DNA of 64,000 bases from Bacteroidota bacterium. Its GTDB lineage: Bacteria; Bacteroidota; Bacteroidia; B-17B0; Aurantibacillaceae. The stretch's first letter is position 1. Each line of letters opens with the position of its first letter. Position numbers and translations under genes: made by a program. The notes beneath the pieces were generated by a model, which was not told the origin of the DNA, did not search any database, and saw only the letters and a program-made list of their open reading frames with translations. Location: the NCBI GenBank assembly GCA_013697245.1, contig JACCXH010000071.1, forward strand, positions 62,001-126,000, read 5' to 3'. Below, in pieces: positions 62,312-64,000 of this stretch.

Positions 62312-64000
62312 ATGAAAAATATTTATAGCAAGCTAATATTGAGCCTGATTTTATTTGCGCAGAGTGTTTGTGCTCAAAAAACTGTTCGTTACGATCTTTA
62401 CGTTCGCGATACGATAGTAAATTTCACGGGCAAAGAAAAAAGAGCCATTTCAGTGAACGGACAAATACCAATGCCTACATTAACATTTACTGAAGGTGAT
62501 ACAGCAGAAATATATGTGCATAATGAACTAAATGAAAGTACAGCATTGCATTGGCATGGTTTGTTTTTGCCGAATAAAGAAGACGGTGTTCCTTATCTAA
62601 CACAAATGCCAATTAAGCCGCATACAACGCATTTGTATAAATTTCCAATTATACAACACGGTACGCATTGGTATCATAGCCACTATGAACTACAAGAGCA
62701 GATTGGTATGTATGGAAGTTTTATAATGAATAAAAAAAAGACTGATCCAACGTTTAGAAAAGGCATTGATGATCTTCCTGCTATCCCGATTGTTTTAAGC
62801 GAATGGACAAATTACAATCCAAAAAACGTTCACAGAATGCTTCATAATGCTACAGATTGGTTTGCTATTAAAAAAGGCACCACTCAAAGTTATGCGGAAG
62901 CTATTAAACACAAACATTTTAAAACCAAACTTAAAAACGAGTGGAAAAGAATGTTGGCAATGGATGTGAGCGATGTTTATTATGATAAATTTTTAATGAA
63001 CGGAAAAAATGAAAGTCAACTTTCGCAATTTAAAGCAGGAGATAAAGTTCGATTGCGGATTTCAAACGGTGGTGCTTCCACCTATTTCTGGTTAACTTAT
63101 GCCGGAGGTAAGATGACTGTTGTTGCCAACGATGGAAACGATGTTGAACCTGTTGAAGTAGACAGACTGATCATTGCGGTATCTGAAACGTATGACGTAA
63201 TACTTACTATACCAAATGATAGTACTGCTTATGAGTTTTTAGCGACTTCCGAAGATCGAATAAGCTCATCGTCTTTGTATATTGGTAACGGTATAAAACA
63301 GTTAACATCGCCTTTACCTAAACTAAAATATTTTGAAGGCATGAAGATGATGAATGGGATGATGAAAATGAATGGTGATTTAGATGAGATGGGAATGCAC
63401 ATGAGCCTTAATCAAATGGATATGAATGTGGTAATGTATCCAGAAATTACAGGAAACGCAATGCCCTCAATGGATAATATGAAAGATATGAAAATGGGAG
63501 AAGATCAATATAACAGTAATCAACTTTCAGACATTGTTACATTAAATTATGCAATGCTTAAATCGCCAACAGAAACTGCTCTTACGAAAGATGCACCAAT
63601 AAAAGAATTTCATTTTGAACTTACAGGAAACATGAATCGTTATGTTTGGAGTTTAGATAATAAAGTTGTTTCCGAATCTGATAAAATCTTAATTAAAAAA
63701 GGAGAAAATGTTAGAATCATACTTTATAATGGCTCGATGATGCGTCACCCTATGCATTTGCATGGCCATGATTTTAGAGTATTAAACGGACAAGGTAATA
63801 AAGCTCCTTTAAAAAATATAATTGATATTATGCCAATGGAAACAGATACTTTAGAGTTTAACGCTAATGTAGATGGCGATTGGTTTTTTCATTGTCACAT
63901 TTTGTATCATATGATGAGCGGAATGGGTCGGGTATTCACGTATGAAAATCAGCCGGCAAATCCATTAATTCCAAATCCGAAATACGCTTTTAGAAAATTA
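62312..64000 (+). CDS. CopA-like Met-rich multicopper oxidase (partial, 3' end cut)
   Basis: The frame runs from the ATG at 62312 to the window edge, 563 codons without a stop. A signal peptide (LILSLILFAQSVCAQ) precedes copper motifs ALHWHGLFL (His 80 and 82), THWYHSHYE, HPMHLHGHDF and FHCHILYHMMSGMG, so all four ligand clusters are already present. A Met-rich segment (about 343-395, such as MKMMNGMMKMNG) is typical of CopA/CueO-like copper-tolerance oxidases. It probably oxidises Cu(I) in the periplasm. Whether it also ends in a T9SS domain cannot be seen. Confidence 0.93.
   Translation, partial: MKNIYSKLILSLILFAQSVCAQKTVRYDLYVRDTIVNFTGKEKRAISVNGQIPMPTLTFTEGDTAEIYVHNELNESTALHWHGLFLPNKEDGVPYLTQMPIKPHTTHLYKFPIIQHGTHWYHSHYELQEQIGMYGSFIMNKKKTDPTFRKGIDDLPAIPIVLSEWTNYNPKNVHRMLHNATDWFAIKKGTTQSYAEAIKHKHFKTKLKNEWKRMLAMDVSDVYYDKFLMNGKNESQLSQFKAGDKVRLRISNGGASTYFWLTYAGGKMTVVANDGNDVEPVEVDRLIIAVSETYDVILTIPNDSTAYEFLATSEDRISSSSLYIGNGIKQLTSPLPKLKYFEGMKMMNGMMKMNGDLDEMGMHMSLNQMDMNVVMYPEITGNAMPSMDNMKDMKMGEDQYNSNQLSDIVTLNYAMLKSPTETALTKDAPIKEFHFELTGNMNRYVWSLDNKVVSESDKILIKKGENVRIILYNGSMMRHPMHLHGHDFRVLNGQGNKAPLKNIIDIMPMETDTLEFNANVDGDWFFHCHILYHMMSGMGRVFTYENQPANPLIPNPKYAFRKL

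Noticed and set aside
1-64000. Insertion sequences, integrases or phage genes
   Set aside because: No transposase or integrase motif, terminal inverted repeat or target duplication was seen in any frame.

Overview
The window comes from a low-GC member of the Bacteroidota. Evidence: three proteins end in type IX secretion (T9SS) sorting domains; there is a TonB-dependent receptor with a carboxypeptidase-regulatory-like N-domain paired with a DUF4249 lipoprotein; DUF4476 and HYC_CC_PP-type proteins occur; promoter boxes match TAnnTTTG; and Shine-Dalgarno sites are mostly absent. The sequence does not let me place it below phylum. No insertion sequence, phage gene, CRISPR array or rRNA was seen. 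One tRNA (Leu, anticodon UAG) is present.

Layout. 1-18.5 kb is mostly housekeeping: a malic enzyme/phosphotransacetylase (cut by the left edge), a large orphan sensor kinase, a TMTC/PMT-like membrane glycosyltransferase with TPRs coupled to a cupin and a T9SS protein, tRNA-Leu, a PqqB-like metallo-hydrolase, an M16 peptidase, UvrC and a DUF4476 protein. 18.5-39 kb is a surface-glycan cluster of about 21 genes: a Wzt-type ABC ATPase without a visible Wzm permease, an asparagine-synthetase-like amidotransferase, at least seven glycosyltransferases (GT2, GT4, GT61 and HxRxGDY fucosyltransferase types), an acyltransferase, SAM methyltransferases including three consecutive FkbM proteins, two sugar epimerase/dehydratases, a polysaccharide deacetylase, a FemAB/GNAT-like protein and one polytopic membrane protein that may be the polymerase.

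39-43 kb (minus strand) is a tight four-gene unit hisS-hutH-(NTR/TIMP-like membrane protein)-ppa. 43.3-54.8 kb holds the TonB receptor/DUF4249 pair with a well-formed promoter and an 8-bp dyad, GAPDH, a WG-repeat protein, a DUF748 AsmA-like protein, DUF72 and Nei-type proteins, small membrane proteins and a YycJ-like hydrolase. 54.8-55.7 kb has no ordinary gene, but carries a strong terminator behind a possible small RNA, then a 30-codon membrane microprotein ORF.

56.5-64 kb looks like a periplasmic/cell-surface copper-handling operon: a Cys-rich HYC_CC_PP-like protein, a T9SS protein, a T9SS-sorted multicopper oxidase, an HMA lipoprotein, an AraC-type regulator with its own N-terminal CxxC domain, an HMA-MauE membrane fusion, an HMA-DUF3347 fusion and a second, Met-rich multicopper oxidase cut by the right edge. 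The recurring CxxC modules joined to different partners, including the regulator, make this the most interesting part of the window. Function calls rest on motif reading only; no database search was run.
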